Shown: positions 36,501 through 47,758 of the stretch, one piece after another | Numbering within the stretch: position 1 is the stretch's first letter | Layout: each line of letters starts with the position of its first letter | Origin: Hydractinia symbiolongicarpus | Lineage: Eukaryota; Cnidaria; Hydrozoa; Anthoathecata; Hydractiniidae | NCBI RefSeq assembly: GCF_029227915.1 | Contig: NC_079882.1 | Coordinates: 21,457,001 to 21,521,000, forward strand | DNA length: 64,000 bases | Reading direction: 5' to 3' | Position numbers and translations under genes: made by a program | Notes under the pieces: model-generated | The model's database searches: none | Seen by the model: the letters and a program-made list of their open reading frames with translations, nothing else | What the model was told of the DNA's origin: nothing

Positions 36501-39500
36501 ATTTTTTTAACTTGTCAAAAACATCTTTACATAAGAAATTGTTGTTGGTAATTTTTTTAATTTCTCCTTGTTAAATTTATATAGATCTGAGCTGAGTGTG
36601 ACTGAACTACTAATTCCTGATGGTTATTAAGGGGGTTCTTTTATATAATTTGGAAGGCTTGGGTTTATTATATTTCATTGTATAAATACCAGTGCCGTCT
36701 TCTGACTCATAAGCCTCCACATCACCACCTTCAAACAAACGATGTTCCTAAATAGAAAAAAAAAATAAATAAATACTTTGCTTCTTAACAAAATACTGTA
36801 TAAAAAATTAATTAGTGATTCAACCCAATGATCAAGCCTTGTGCTTACATTACATTAGGTTACATACTAAATTTGCTATTTTGATTATATATTAAAATGT
36901 ATAAATTTGCAATGTCACAATAATTCAAACTCACTGCTTCTTCAAAGTTATCCACATCATTTTCTTCAGTTGGCTCTAAACTAACATTCTCCTTTTCATT
37001 AACCATTGAAATGTTTTGGCCATTCTCTGATGATTCTACAGTATCATTATGTTCAGGCATAATTTCATCATGAATCTCATTGTGTGGGTCATCGGCATTG
37101 TAAAACCCAAACATATCATGATCCAGGTCCAATGAAGGAGCATGAAACTACAGAAAACATTAAATTACAATCCATCCATGGTTATACAAATAAATGAAGA
37201 AGAACACATGCATATTTTAACCACTTACCATGACATTGGTATCTGTAATGTCTGTTGGTGTGTTTAAGTTTAAGGAACTACCTCTTAACCCATCATCTAA
37301 AAATAGCAAATAATGCTCAGTCCATATAATGAAGCGATATAATTACGAGAACAAATTACATTATTTTAGCTTGTAGGGAAGGTTTATAATTTGGAAGAAA
37401 ATAGTGTTATTAAGCTTTACATTCTAAAAATTGATATGACAACATTTTGGGTTTTAGAAAAACTACAAAATTATAACAGTATTAGGATGAACTGCAGCAT
37501 CACTTAAACATATTTACCATTATTTTTTTTTTACTTTTGCTTTTTTACATTGTCCATTGCAAAAATACTGTCACAACTGCCAGCCTTATTTTTGTAATGC
37601 CGTGACAACAAAATTTCCCATTGTACTTTTTGTTTAATAGCCGCCTTGATGGTGCCAGAAAAATTGAAACACTAAATTATACTAGCATTTTAAAAAATAT
37701 CACTTAACTAATTATATAAATACTAGTGCATATGCCACCAGACAGAAACAATCTTTTCCAGTAACTTTTCATGCCTGGTATGCAATAGAGAAAAACCTTA
37801 GTATTAGATAAACATAATGACTTACCCAAATGGTTAACATTTCCAGATGTTGGTGGGTCAAGCTAAAAAAATATTTTATATATAAAGTATTTTCTATTTA
37901 TCACAAGTTGACTAGTTTAGTATCATATTGGACAAGCTTCTACTTTCCCTTAATTCCTAAAAAAATTGTTTACCATTTCACATAATATGCACACATAAAC
38001 AAATCTTTTGCAAACTGATACTTCAATCACGGGCAGAATTAAATAATTGTCAATATTTTGAACAATGAAAATAGCTTTAAATTTGACATCTTCCACTCGG
38101 CTCACTGCTAAAACACATTATGCAATGTTATTGTTTACAGTGCCTTTGGAGAATGTGAAATATGCATATTTAGCCATTAAAATTTGCATTGGCATTCAGT
38201 ACTGCCGACGTAATTACCAATGTAAAATACAAAGATTGTTGCGTTGGCAAAAAATTTGTCGACATAATTTTTTTGTGAAACTTTAAAAAAACAACAATTG
38301 TGGTATTGTTTGAGCTACTCCCACTCATTGCCACTGAAGAAAAATTACACTAGTCTAGCCTCAATACAAGGTGAATGGCAAAAGTTTTTGCCAGCCGAAA
38401 AATTTCACTACAAAAAATATTGCCGACGTAATGCAGACACAAATCAGTTGAAGTGTAGTCACGTTTCTCACGTAAAAAAAATTCCAATTATAAGGGCTGC
38501 ATATTTCGACGAGAGTTAGCTATCTGGTTATCAACAAAGAGAAGATAAGGATCATGCATAAATATAAAAAAAATTTTACCATTAAACTTTTTGATTTAAT
38601 ATCATAAAATTAACAGCATCAATTTTTCCAAGCACTGTTTTCTGGCACGTTAAACAAAGTTGCTTACGAGTGTGTACATAATTTTTGAGGCCCTGTCACT
38701 ATCACAAATTCATCATTCTAGTATTTGATTTCAGTATATGCATAGTGATAATACGTTTGTTATAAGAATTCTTAATAAAGAATATGAAACCAGAAGTGGT
38801 TCCAACAGGTCTAGTTTTTTGTTATTATAACAGAAAAGCACCTTAATTGCCAGCTCCGTTTGTAATAAAAGGGTTTATTTTGTTAGCATTCTTTGTAACA
38901 AAAGTTTTATTCTCAGAATGTACATTTCCTTAAAATTATTATTATTATTATTGAAATCCTTACAGGATTAAAAATAGTTAATAATGAAGAATGAAGGCCT
39001 ATCAATAAGAAAATAACATCAGAGCAATAAATCGCTCCCTCAAGGTTACAATAATTTAAACTGGGCGAGCAATTTGAATAAATAGAATAGGATTATAAAC
39101 ACATATTTTATCACAAAATCTTTTTTATTTATTTTATTTAACTTATTTTATTTAACTTATTTTAGTTATTTTTTACTGCAAATAATAAGAAAGAGAACAT
39201 TGATTTCCATGTGAGATGATTTGATATTGTTCAGCTAGTAAAACTTTTTTTGAAATTGGGGATCAATGGAAGGCTCAGCTACAGTACTGTGAAAAGGTTT
39301 GTTAACATCATGTTCGTGTAACAAGGGTGGTGCACACGAACCACAATAAAATCGTGGTCTTTATGTATAACAAACATTCAAACATTTTATCGTGGCCACC
39401 ACGCTAATATTATTATCTCCATGAAGGATTGTGTGTCCCACGATTATTTTCACGAGCTCCTTGATTTTTATAGCCAGTATAATTTAATTTTTTTTCTTTT

Positions 39501-41395
39501 CAAAAAAGTCTTTCATGAAAGTTAATTTGTTTGTTTCAGGTTTTATCAATTTAAAAAAGCATATTCGTAGTTTTTTCTAGGTGTATACTTTTTCGTCATG
39601 GACGCGATTGTATTTTTACGACATGTCATTTGTCTAGAAAAGTTAAATTTATCTGCAGCAATCGATGTTAACAAATCTTTTCACAGTACTGTAGTTTCTT
39701 ATTTTTCAGAATTGGGTGAGCCTTTGCGTGAGCAAGAGCAATTGATCTTCCCATATTGATAGGCCTGAGAATGTGTAGCAGGTATGTCTTAGTTACTTTA
39801 CTGTCTACATCACAGTAGAGATAGCTTTTACAGAGGACAAATAATTTTAATGATAAAAATTTTGGTTAGCTAAAACATGCTGCAGTTGGTAAAAAAATTA
39901 AAAAAAACATTAGTCAAAGTAGAGAAAGTTGAAAACTTATGTTTTTTAAAAGAATAAAAAGAGTCAGCTTTAAAAAAATGTCCCATTGCCTCTTAATCTT
40001 ATGCTACATGGTCCTATATGGTCCTGCTTTCTTAAAAGAATGTGTGAGCATGTACAAAAAAAACACAAACTTTCATAATTTTGAAAAGTCATCTATAATC
40101 TGAATTTAGGTTCGAAACATGGGTGTACACTAGTTCTGTAGTATTCACTGTGGCAAAATTTGAAATAGTCTTTGGTCTCCTGTTTGAGCGGTTGCTTCAA
40201 TAATGACAGTTGTAGCATTAAGAAAAGGGGCTGGCTTTAACATTCCTAAGCCTTCCCACTTTTTGTATTTTAACAGTAGTATATACTTCAGTGAACAAGT
40301 TTCTAGCTTTTATACAAAGCTTGAAGACCCCAGTCAGTTAGGGACAACTGCAAAGTAGACTATGACATCAAATTAGAATAGTAGCTTAGTTAGGAGATTT
40401 TCCATACATTAGGAGATTTTTTTCTTTTTTCAGGGTTATCTCAACCACCATGTCTAGGAACACTAGGTTGTCGGGGTTAACACTAACGCATCTCTTTTTG
40501 GAGTTTAGTTGGTCGTAAAACAAAGAAGCCTTTTCACAGGATATTAAATTAAAGCAAACTAGACAGCACAAATAATAAAGATAAAAAATAAATATATTGA
40601 TTTTTGGGTATTGCAAGTCTATTTGATAGAATGTGATTATGCTGTATAATAGCGATAGGCAGCAAAAACCATGTTGATAGCCTAATTAGGAGAGGAATTG
40701 CCTGAATAGTTTATTGTAGACTAATTAAACTATCATAAATAGCAGTTTTCCCTAAACAGGCAGTTGGTTAAGGGCCATCTTCAATTAAGTTCAGCCTCTA
40801 TGAAAGGCAAATTGGCTGGTTAAGGGGTTAAAACAACTTGTCCTTAAATGCAACATCAAACTTTATTTAATGCACTAAACTTTAAGCTAAAAAATATTCT
40901 GTCTGACTTCACAATGGAAACTGCAAAGAAATCTTTTATTCTTGTTTCAATTGCAATTGAAACTAATTTTAGTGTTAAGGAAAGTACAGGATTGTCTTCA
41001 ATTCAATTAAGAGACAGATCCTGTTTGGAGGTTACTAAAATAAAGTAGACGGATGTCTTTTAATTGGGATGCACAGCAGTTAGGAGACATGGTTCAAAAT
41101 AATATTTTTTGAAAAATCACAGCAATGCTTTTTTTAGTCACGAGAATGTGGATAATCCAGCAATACTAATTAAATTTCTACATACTAGTAAATCACTAAA
41201 TTGTTATGCTGGCAAAATAATAGACAAAAGCGGAAATAGATGGACGTTGCCGCCTCCCACGTAATTTGAACAGTGCAACAACAAACGAGATCAGAGCTAA
41301 GTAAGGGACCGTTCTTCTTCTAGGAAAGAAAAAGAAACGCACTTGAAGAACTTTTCTCTTACCCCTAAAGCATCAGATGCGCCCAGTGTATCCAT
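30551..41395 (-). CDS. SFMBT: Sfmbt-type Polycomb protein: FCS finger, four MBT repeats, SLED, SAM
   Basis: Eighteen coding exons close in phase to 1098 aa: 41363-41395, 37826-37862, 37229-37296, 36935-37147, 36690-36747, 35709-35905, 35260-35353, 34213-34358, 33853-34111, 33309-33638, 33138-33226, 32815-33058, 32649-32734, 32297-32523, 31770-32035, 31256-31696, 30798-31162, 30551-30694. After an acidic N-terminus comes an FCS zinc finger (Cys139, 142, 159, 163), four MBT repeats (about 245-695; motifs HPIGW, HPVGW, FPVGW, FPVDW), a Gly/Lys-rich linker with an AT-hook-like GRVGRPPGS, a SLED domain (CACGPFLNPDEI...LQCCPYLIV) and a C-terminal SAM domain (EWSVQEVMDF...IDGKALLFL). Fly Sfmbt has this architecture and with Pho forms PhoRC, binding methyl-lysine histones and recruiting Polycomb complexes; mammalian SFMBT1/2 lack the FCS finger. 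The ATG lies 3 nt after an AG acceptor. The 3.5-kb first intron carries a MITE. Confidence 0.93.
38060..38520. repeat. Possible decayed foldback repeat in Sfmbt intron 1
   Basis: The word tgccgacgtaat occurs twice (about 38204 and 38421), ttggcaaaaa and tggcaaaagtttttgcca recur, and two short non-gene frames sit between. It resembles a worn MITE but I could not define its ends. Confidence 0.3.
39282..39691. mobile_element. 410-bp TA-flanked MITE, Tc1/mariner type, in Sfmbt intron 1
   Basis: Both ends read CAGTACTGTGAAAAG inward, and then (g)tttgttaacat, giving about 26 bp of nearly perfect terminal repeat; TA directly flanks each side (39280-39281 and 39692-39693). No transposase inside. Confidence 0.85.
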
Positions 41396-42409
41396 ATACT
41401 ACAATATAGAGAGTTTTCACCATAGTTTTTATGGAAAAAATTTAGATTAAAGATTTCCCATAACAGACACATGCAAGCGCCGTCGTCCCCAGTTAGATTC
41501 CAAAACAGGTCAGAAATATTTTTGCCACGATCGGCGACTAAGCGGCAATGATGAAAGTTGAAAGCAAAGCCATGTTTGTTTTCCTAAAAGTTATAGAAGT
41601 TACAGAACAAGTATTAGAATTTTAAATACTAAATCAACTTAAATGATAGACAGAAGTATTTAGTATTTTCATAGCTTTTGTGATAAAACTTGTTTTTCTT
41701 TTCACATTATATCGCGATTATAGTATGCTTGCTAGCCTGAAATAAAATTCAACAATAATCAATACTAAAATTTTTACTGGCGTGGCGTATAAATTAAAGA
41801 CGTAAATTAATTGGGACCAAACAAACAAACAAACGTTTTATGAAGCATCTAACGGTTGTCTAATACAATGGCACCTTAAAACATAAAAATACTTAATGCG
41901 AAATAATCAGGAAAAATGTTTTTGCTGTAAGAGAAAAGTAAGGACGTATAGCATGGCATGCTCTAAAATCCGGTACGTAAAATGATCTCTTTTAAAAAAT
42001 TTGTTTTAGGACTGAACCGTGGTGAATGCGAATACAAAACAAAACAATCAAACGAAATGGCTAGCTAGTAGTATGTATAGTAGTACTCAAAAGTTACATC
42101 AATGATCTGCGCTATCATTGTGTGAAAATTTATGCCATCTAGTTTAACCTTTTATGTTTTTCTCGAAACGGAACAATCAAACTCATATTGTGAGAAGCCA
42201 TACAATTTTTGTCTATTTAAACAATTTTGTAACCAGAATCTTAATTTTTGAGTTCCTGTGGCCATCATTATCATTATCATCATCATCTAGTTTAGCCCAA
42301 CACCTTGGTCCCCTTCCCCATGTGTGCATATCAATCACAAAATGATATGTCACCAGTAGGGCATTAAAAGACAAAGGGCGTAAAAAAGAGCGTATTAAAC
42401 TAGTAGCTA
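41396..42409. other. Presumed Sfmbt promoter region and upstream sequence
   Basis: No exon or element recognised. An AG acceptor (minus, 41399-41400) with an upstream pyrimidine/AT context sits just before the Sfmbt ATG, so the first transcribed exon, or a trans-spliced leader, must come from elsewhere. Confidence 0.4.
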
Positions 42410-42878
42410 TCAACTTTGTCCCCAGGACTATTTTTTCTTGCTGGCAATATAGAAGGGAATAGAAATTATCTTCTCCGCCGTAAAAAAAAAGAGAAGGGCG
42501 AGGTTGTAGGTTTTGTTATTTATAGGAATTTACGAGAGTTTGTTGCACGCTTTAAAGCCACAAGGATTTGTACCACACTCCGAACTGTTTTTAGGAATAA
42601 CACAGATTTTGCTGCGATTTCTACGTTTGAGAGCATACACACTTAAGGTTCCGTTAATCTGACTTGAGACTAACGGAACCTTATTTTTTAACATGATTTC
42701 CAACCACGTCCTTCATAGCTTATTAGGTTGTTTATATTTCGACGGTGGCGGAGTACGAGGTTGATATGATTTGTTTTTTTGTTATTAACAAATACCTTAA
42801 AAATTTAATTAGGCGCCCCTCCCTCTTTGATCTTCTCTCACATAAAAAAGGTAAAAAACCCTGGGGACGAGGGTTGAC
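42410..42878. mobile_element. About 469-bp MITE with 'tcaac..tcgtccccagg' ends
   Basis: The left end reads atcaactttgtccccaggac; the reverse complement of the right end reads agtcaaccctcgtccccagg. The interior carries the short hairpin listed separately. A related left-end fragment lies near 17.2 kb. Confidence 0.65.
42645..42682. repeat. 12-bp perfect stem-loop followed by a T run
   Basis: aaggttccgtta and taacggaacctt are separated by 14 bases and followed by attttttta. It lies inside the MITE and is probably part of its structure. Confidence 0.75.
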
Positions 42879-42959
42879 TTTTTGATTAAATTTTTCAATT
42901 CACTCAATAGATCCGTGTGAAGATACATAACATCAAAATTATTTACTCAGTTATTGCAG

Positions 42960-44400
42960 GTTACATGTCAAACTTTTATAGCAGACCTGTTACACTTTTC
43001 ATGCTTGGTAGTGCAAAAATCTTATCTGAAAAAGCAACGACGCAGTGCTCTCCAATATCGATCACTGTATATGCTCTTGGAATAACGTCGTAAAAAGTCT
43101 AAGTTTTCAAAGTTTTCAAGTAAAACAAAACATGTAGCCTACGCTGACGATCTTACTGGTTTAGGAAAGCTGAAAGCATCACATCAATGGTGGTGTCTAT
43201 TGATACTTGGTCCATCGATAGGTTAGTCTGTGAACGAAAGCAAGACTTGGCTAATTGTGCACTATGGACATTTAAAGTCAGCATAGAATTTTTGTAGGGA
43301 TACGGATATAAAAATTACTCCAGAAGTCAGAAGACATCTCGGAGCTACTATTGGAATGCAGGGATTCAAGAACAATTTCATCGCGTAAAAAGAAAAAAGA
43401 ATATCCTACCCCGGGTTGCACCTGTTCTCCCACAATACGCTTTGAGTGCCTTCACACATGGACTTCGTCGGAGATACACGTACGTCATAAGAACTGTTCC
43501 CGAAATTAAATCAAACGGCCACTTGAAGATTGCATTTCTGACCAGTTTTAATTGAAAGAAAGGACACGCTTGTAAAGATTCTGGACTTTTGTTGTTGTCA
43601 CTACGAAGCATGATGGTATTTGTGTCATTAATCATGTTGCACTTGCACAAAATAGAACTCCAGACAAGTAACGAAAGCGTTTTCAATTGATGTGTTTGAA
43701 GAACGAGAGATCACTTAGGAAAACAAAGATGAATCTCGAAAGATTAAGAAAAGGGTTCAAGCAGTTAAAAAAACCGTGAGCCAATCTCAGATGCGAAAAA
43801 ATTAAATGCTCCACAGAAAGCGGAGCTTATAACTGGTTGACTTTTTAATCGATAAAAAAAACACGGATTTGCGTTAGGGAAAAGGTCGTTCTGTGATGCT
43901 ATCTGCTTGAGGTGCAACCTACCAGTCGCTAGATTGACAAAACGCTATACACACGGTTCATCATTCACTGGTGGAATCGTTGCACGACGACACAACGAAG
44001 TCAGAGATATCACTGCTCTGTTGTTGTCTACAGTTTGTGAGAAAGTTGGAACAGAACTAGATCTCGAACTATTAACTGATAATAGAATAACTTCCAACAA
44101 CTGACAGGACGAAGCTCGTGCGTGTTGATATCACAGTCAGGGATTTCTGGTGCAACAGACAGATGAGAGGGTGTTTAACCCAAAACCTCGATGCTATGGT
44201 GGGGTTTCCTTGGAAAAGGTTTATGGCATAAACGAAAAAGTCCAAAAAAGAGCATACAAATGGTTCATATACACCTCTAGTTTTTTGCGCCACAGGAGGT
44301 ATGGGCCGAGAATGTCGTAGATTCTAGCGGAGCTCTTGGCAACGAAGAAGAAAAACGAGTATTGTTTACATATGTTTATCACCAACAAACCTCAAACCAG
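42960..44400 (+). pseudogene. Broken reverse-transcriptase gene
   Basis: Plus-strand pieces in shifting frames: MLGSAKILSEKATTQ, then VAYADDLTGLGKL with the YADD catalytic motif (about 43.13 kb), LILGPSIG, SKTWLIVHYGHL, ITPEVRRHLGATIGMQGFKN (about 43.31 kb), PQYALSAFTHGLRRRYTYVI and RTVPEI (about 43.43 kb), DAICLRCNLPVARL and ARRHNEVRDITALLLSTVCE (about 43.9 kb), ARVDITVRDFW (about 44.1 kb) and YTPLVFCATGGMGRE (about 44.27 kb). I recognise this as a retroelement polymerase family frequent in cnidarians, with a nuclease-like C-terminal part; its clade I leave open. Multiple stops and frameshifts disable it. It may derive from the same kind of element as the gag-like relic at 6-7 kb. Confidence 0.6.
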
Positions 44401-44427
44401 CTTTCTGTGGTTCCAGTTAAAATACTA

Positions 44428-45150
44428 CAGTATATTCCGGCCCCTCTGAACCAATAAAACCTCTATCTAACGAACTCCAAGTATAAAGCTACAAAATACG
44501 ACAAACAAAACCAAAACACACGCATTGTTTTCACTATTTTTACACCACGTAGATAGCACGGTAAGAAAAAAGAAAAGGCAATGCAATGTCATCCAAATTG
44601 AGTGATTCGAACCATAACATTCGACGTTCAAATCTAAACACTATAAGTGTAAACAAAACGCAAAAAAACTATTCAAAATTTTAAGGTGAAGAAGGCAAAT
44701 TAAAACAGCAAGTGAATGATAAATCTTTTTACCGTTAAAGTGGTGGTAAGCAAAGCAAGTTAAGATATTAGTAGCTGGAAATGCAACCGGAGAAAAATTC
44801 CCTTTATTTGTTATTAGAAAATCTGCAAAGCCACGCTGTTTCAACAACCAATCAAATATGATTTTACGATAGAAGTCTTCGCATTGCATTTTGTAAACAA
44901 ACACGAACATATTTCATCGAATTCCGTGTGATTTAATCTCAGTTAATTCTACATATATTTGACGGTGTTCTATAGTGAGATATAAATCAAGAGTGTTTTT
45001 CATCCAAGTTCTTCTAATGGAGAAAAATTTAAGCGATTTTGTGAAAATTGGTGAAAAATTTCTGTTTTTTTTATCTGTTGATATAACGAACCCTCGATAT
45101 AACGAACTTTTTTCCATGACCTTGGGGTTCGTTATATCGAGAGTCTACTG
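44428..45150. mobile_element. Pogo/Tigger-like MITE, about 723 bp
   Basis: The right end reverse complemented reads TA-CAGTAGACTCTCGATATA, with repeated atataacgaac words; the left end TA-CAGTATATTCCGGCCCCT is followed by atctaacgaactcc. Similarity between ends is modest, so the left boundary is tentative. Confidence 0.5.
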
Positions 45151-45950
45151 TATATTCCTTTCACGAAAATACGGCGATGGACTCTGTAGTAGTTGGTGGG
45201 AGTCTTAATTTTTGTTAAACTTTTATAAGTTGACACTAAAAGTTTCGGTATAATCTAAATCTAAGACGAGTATATTGTGTGGTAGGCAAGCAAGTTAGAG
45301 CAATGCTATACGTATCTCTGGCTCTGGCTCCCCTCCGACTGTGACCATGTTACAGTCGGAGGGGAGGAAGAGCCAACCGTAAACTGTGTTATGAATTAGG
45401 AAGGCTCTGACCGTGAAAAAGTGATGTTTTACGTAGGGTTACTTCCAACAACATACATGCCGTGAACCGTTATTCCCTCTGCTAACTTCCTTTTTATTAT
45501 AGTAAACGAGTGAACAACTTAAACTGTAAAGAAGAGGTGTATAGTCCCGCAGGATCGATGACGCCAAAAATCAAAAATTAATAGATTTAACAGGTTCATA
45601 CTTGACAACTTATAGAATCTGAAACATTATAAAAGAAATAGCAAGTTTTAATGTTCTTATTGATTGCGCTCTAACGTGGCTCATTTCCCCAATGAGTGAC
45701 GCGAAGAAAGTTACAGGCGGAAGGTTAAGGGCGCTATTCAATGTAGGTACGTAAAGAAACAAGCGACCAGCATGTGGGATACGCACATTGAACGCCACGG
45801 ATGTAAACAAAACCTCCACAAAGCCAGGTAGCCACAGGTAGCTAAAAGCTTTTTAATTATTCCTTTTTAAGGAATTTATTTGTTTTAGCTATATACCTAG
45901 CTATTTTTGCTAGAAAGTTGAATGACTTATAAAAAAGGTTCTGGGCATAT
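45151..45950. other. Non-coding stretch holding one strong hairpin
   Basis: Apart from the hairpin at 45320-45374 I see no gene or element. Confidence 0.4.
45320..45374. repeat. GC-rich hairpin with 23-bp arms and 9-nt loop
   Basis: cccctccgactgt and acagtcggagggg pair perfectly over 13 bp; extended arms starting ggctct and ending agagcc pair with a few mismatches. It stands out from AT-rich surroundings and has the size of a small-RNA precursor or a tiny foldback element. Confidence 0.7.
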
Positions 45951-45969
45951 GGTAAGGGAATAACTGCAC

Positions 45970-46122
45970 TGTTGTGTTTCGTGAGTATCGTCTGTCCCGG
46001 TAGCTGGTCTACCAGTTTATGTGTATGTCGTCTGCCGTAATATTAGAGTTGTATACATGATAGACGGGAAATAAATAATGGCGTCCGAAATAGTGTGATA
46101 CGTGTCTCGTTCAGATACAACA
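45970..46122 (+). repeat. 5' LTR
   Basis: Starts TGTTGTGTTTCGTG and ends AGATACAACA. Contains aataaata, a possible polyadenylation signal. One mismatch to the 3' LTR over 153 bp. Confidence 0.95.
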
Positions 46123-46124
46123 TT

Positions 46125-46142
46125 TGGCGCTGCGAGTTGGTC
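46125..46142 (+). promoter_or_regulatory. Primer-binding site candidate
   Basis: TGGCGCTGCGAGTTGGTC begins 2 nt after the LTR; the TGG start complements a tRNA CCA tail. The tRNA species was not determined. Confidence 0.6.
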
Positions 46143-46219
46143 TTATCCTACGTCAAAAGAAATTACTTACGTTTTAATTTACTGCTGGACACAAACAGTA
46201 GACGTTATTTACTACAAGA

Positions 46220-47758
46220 ATGGCTCAATCTGTTGACATTTCTTGTCCCAAACCGTTTAACGTCCAAGGGGACAGTACAAGCCTTGGAATCAGATGGAAA
46301 AAATGGCAGAACTCTTTCAACATCTACGTTATAGCTGCTGGCATTACTGATGACGTCCGGAAAAGGGCTCTAATCCTCCATTGTGCAGGGGATGATGTAC
46401 AAGAAGTTTTTGAAACATTACCAAATGTGGGAACTACATATGCTGATGCTGCTGCGGCATTAAAAATATTTTTCGAACCAAAACAAAACAAACACTTTGA
46501 ACGACATGTGTTCCGGTGCTGTAAACAAAACGATGGTGAGAATATTGATGCATATGTTACCCGCTTACGCATATTAGCCAAAACATGTGTCTTTCATAAC
46601 ACCGACGAAGAGCTAGTTGACCAGATTATTGAAAAGTGCCACTCAAACAAACTACGCAAACGAATTCTCAGGGAGCCAGATCTCACGCTAGAAAAGTTGC
46701 TTTCTCTTGCTAGAATCAGTGAAGTTACATCCCACCAAGCAAAGCAGTATGAAAGCAGTGCTCAAGCTGCCACACCTCTTACTTTAGATAGCAAATACAG
46801 TGACAGTGACGGAGAGGAAACCCAGAACAACAACTACATCAGCCGAACTACTCGAACGTTCAACAAGCCACTGAAATCAGGCATCAACCGTAAAAATCAG
46901 CAATGCTACCGGTGCGGCAGCTCTACTCATCTAGCCAACAAATGCGAGATAACACAAGGAAAGAAGTGTAATAAGTGCGGGAAAATTGGACATTTCAGTA
47001 AAGTTTGTTTGACCCAGTCAAAACAGGTGCGTTATGTCAAGCCGGACACAAGCTCATCCGACAATGATGATTTTGTCTTCCACCTGTCGACACTAGAGAA
47101 AGACACAAATCCAACCATCACAACGATAAACATCAACGATGCTGAATGTGAAGTAATGATTGATAGCGGCAGTTCTGTTAACATCCTGGACAGCAGGATT
47201 ATCAAACAAATGCACATCATCCCGGATATCCACCCATACTCAAAAAGGGTACTTGCTTATAATGGACAACCAATACCAATCACTGGCTACATATGGACAA
47301 CAGTCAAAGCTAATACCATAACCAAACAGGTGAAGTGGCTCATCATGGAAAATCCACGCACCAACATCATGGGGTACCAAACTGCTATGGCACTCCAACT
47401 GCTTCACTTTGGACCACTCACAAACCATGTCAACAACATCCTGTCTGCAGAGGAACAACTACATACCCTCCTCAACAAATACTCTGACCGCTTCAAAGGA
47501 CTTGGGCAACTCAAAGATGTCAAGATCAAAATTCAAGTAGACAATACTGTTGTACCAGTTGCCCAGAAACCACGACGGTTACCGATAATGCTACAGAAAG
47601 AAGTCGATCAGGAGATAAGCAAGCTGCTGAAATTAAAGGTGCTAGAGAAAGTAGATACACCACCTACTTGGGTAAATCCTCTCATTGTTGTCCCCAAAAA
47701 AAAAAGGAATACGACTATGCATCGACATGCGAGTTGCAAACTCTGCAATCATCCGTGA
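46220..47758 (+). CDS. LTR element gag-protease and start of reverse transcriptase
   Basis: A 512-aa frame. A helical gag region (WKKWQNSFNIYVIAAG, ENIDAYVTRLRILAKTC) is followed by two CCHC zinc knuckles (CYRCGSSTHLANKC, CNKCGKIGHFSKVC), an aspartic protease site MIDSGSSVNIL, and the first RT block (VPVAQKPRRLP, LEKVDTPPTWVNPLIVVPKK). The frame then leaves the RT homology at a run of ten A's (47696-47705), running on only to a stop at 47756. The RT continues in the +1 frame. Confidence 0.9.
   Translation: MAQSVDISCPKPFNVQGDSTSLGIRWKKWQNSFNIYVIAAGITDDVRKRALILHCAGDDVQEVFETLPNVGTTYADAAAALKIFFEPKQNKHFERHVFRCCKQNDGENIDAYVTRLRILAKTCVFHNTDEELVDQIIEKCHSNKLRKRILREPDLTLEKLLSLARISEVTSHQAKQYESSAQAATPLTLDSKYSDSDGEETQNNNYISRTTRTFNKPLKSGINRKNQQCYRCGSSTHLANKCEITQGKKCNKCGKIGHFSKVCLTQSKQVRYVKPDTSSSDNDDFVFHLSTLEKDTNPTITTININDAECEVMIDSGSSVNILDSRIIKQMHIIPDIHPYSKRVLAYNGQPIPITGYIWTTVKANTITKQVKWLIMENPRTNIMGYQTAMALQLLHFGPLTNHVNNILSAEEQLHTLLNKYSDRFKGLGQLKDVKIKIQVDNTVVPVAQKPRRLPIMLQKEVDQEISKLLKLKVLEKVDTPPTWVNPLIVVPKKKRNTTMHRHASCKLCNHP

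Noticed and set aside
43378-43686. A 102-aa minus-strand frame
   Set aside because: Opposite strand of the broken reverse-transcriptase gene; no independent similarity.
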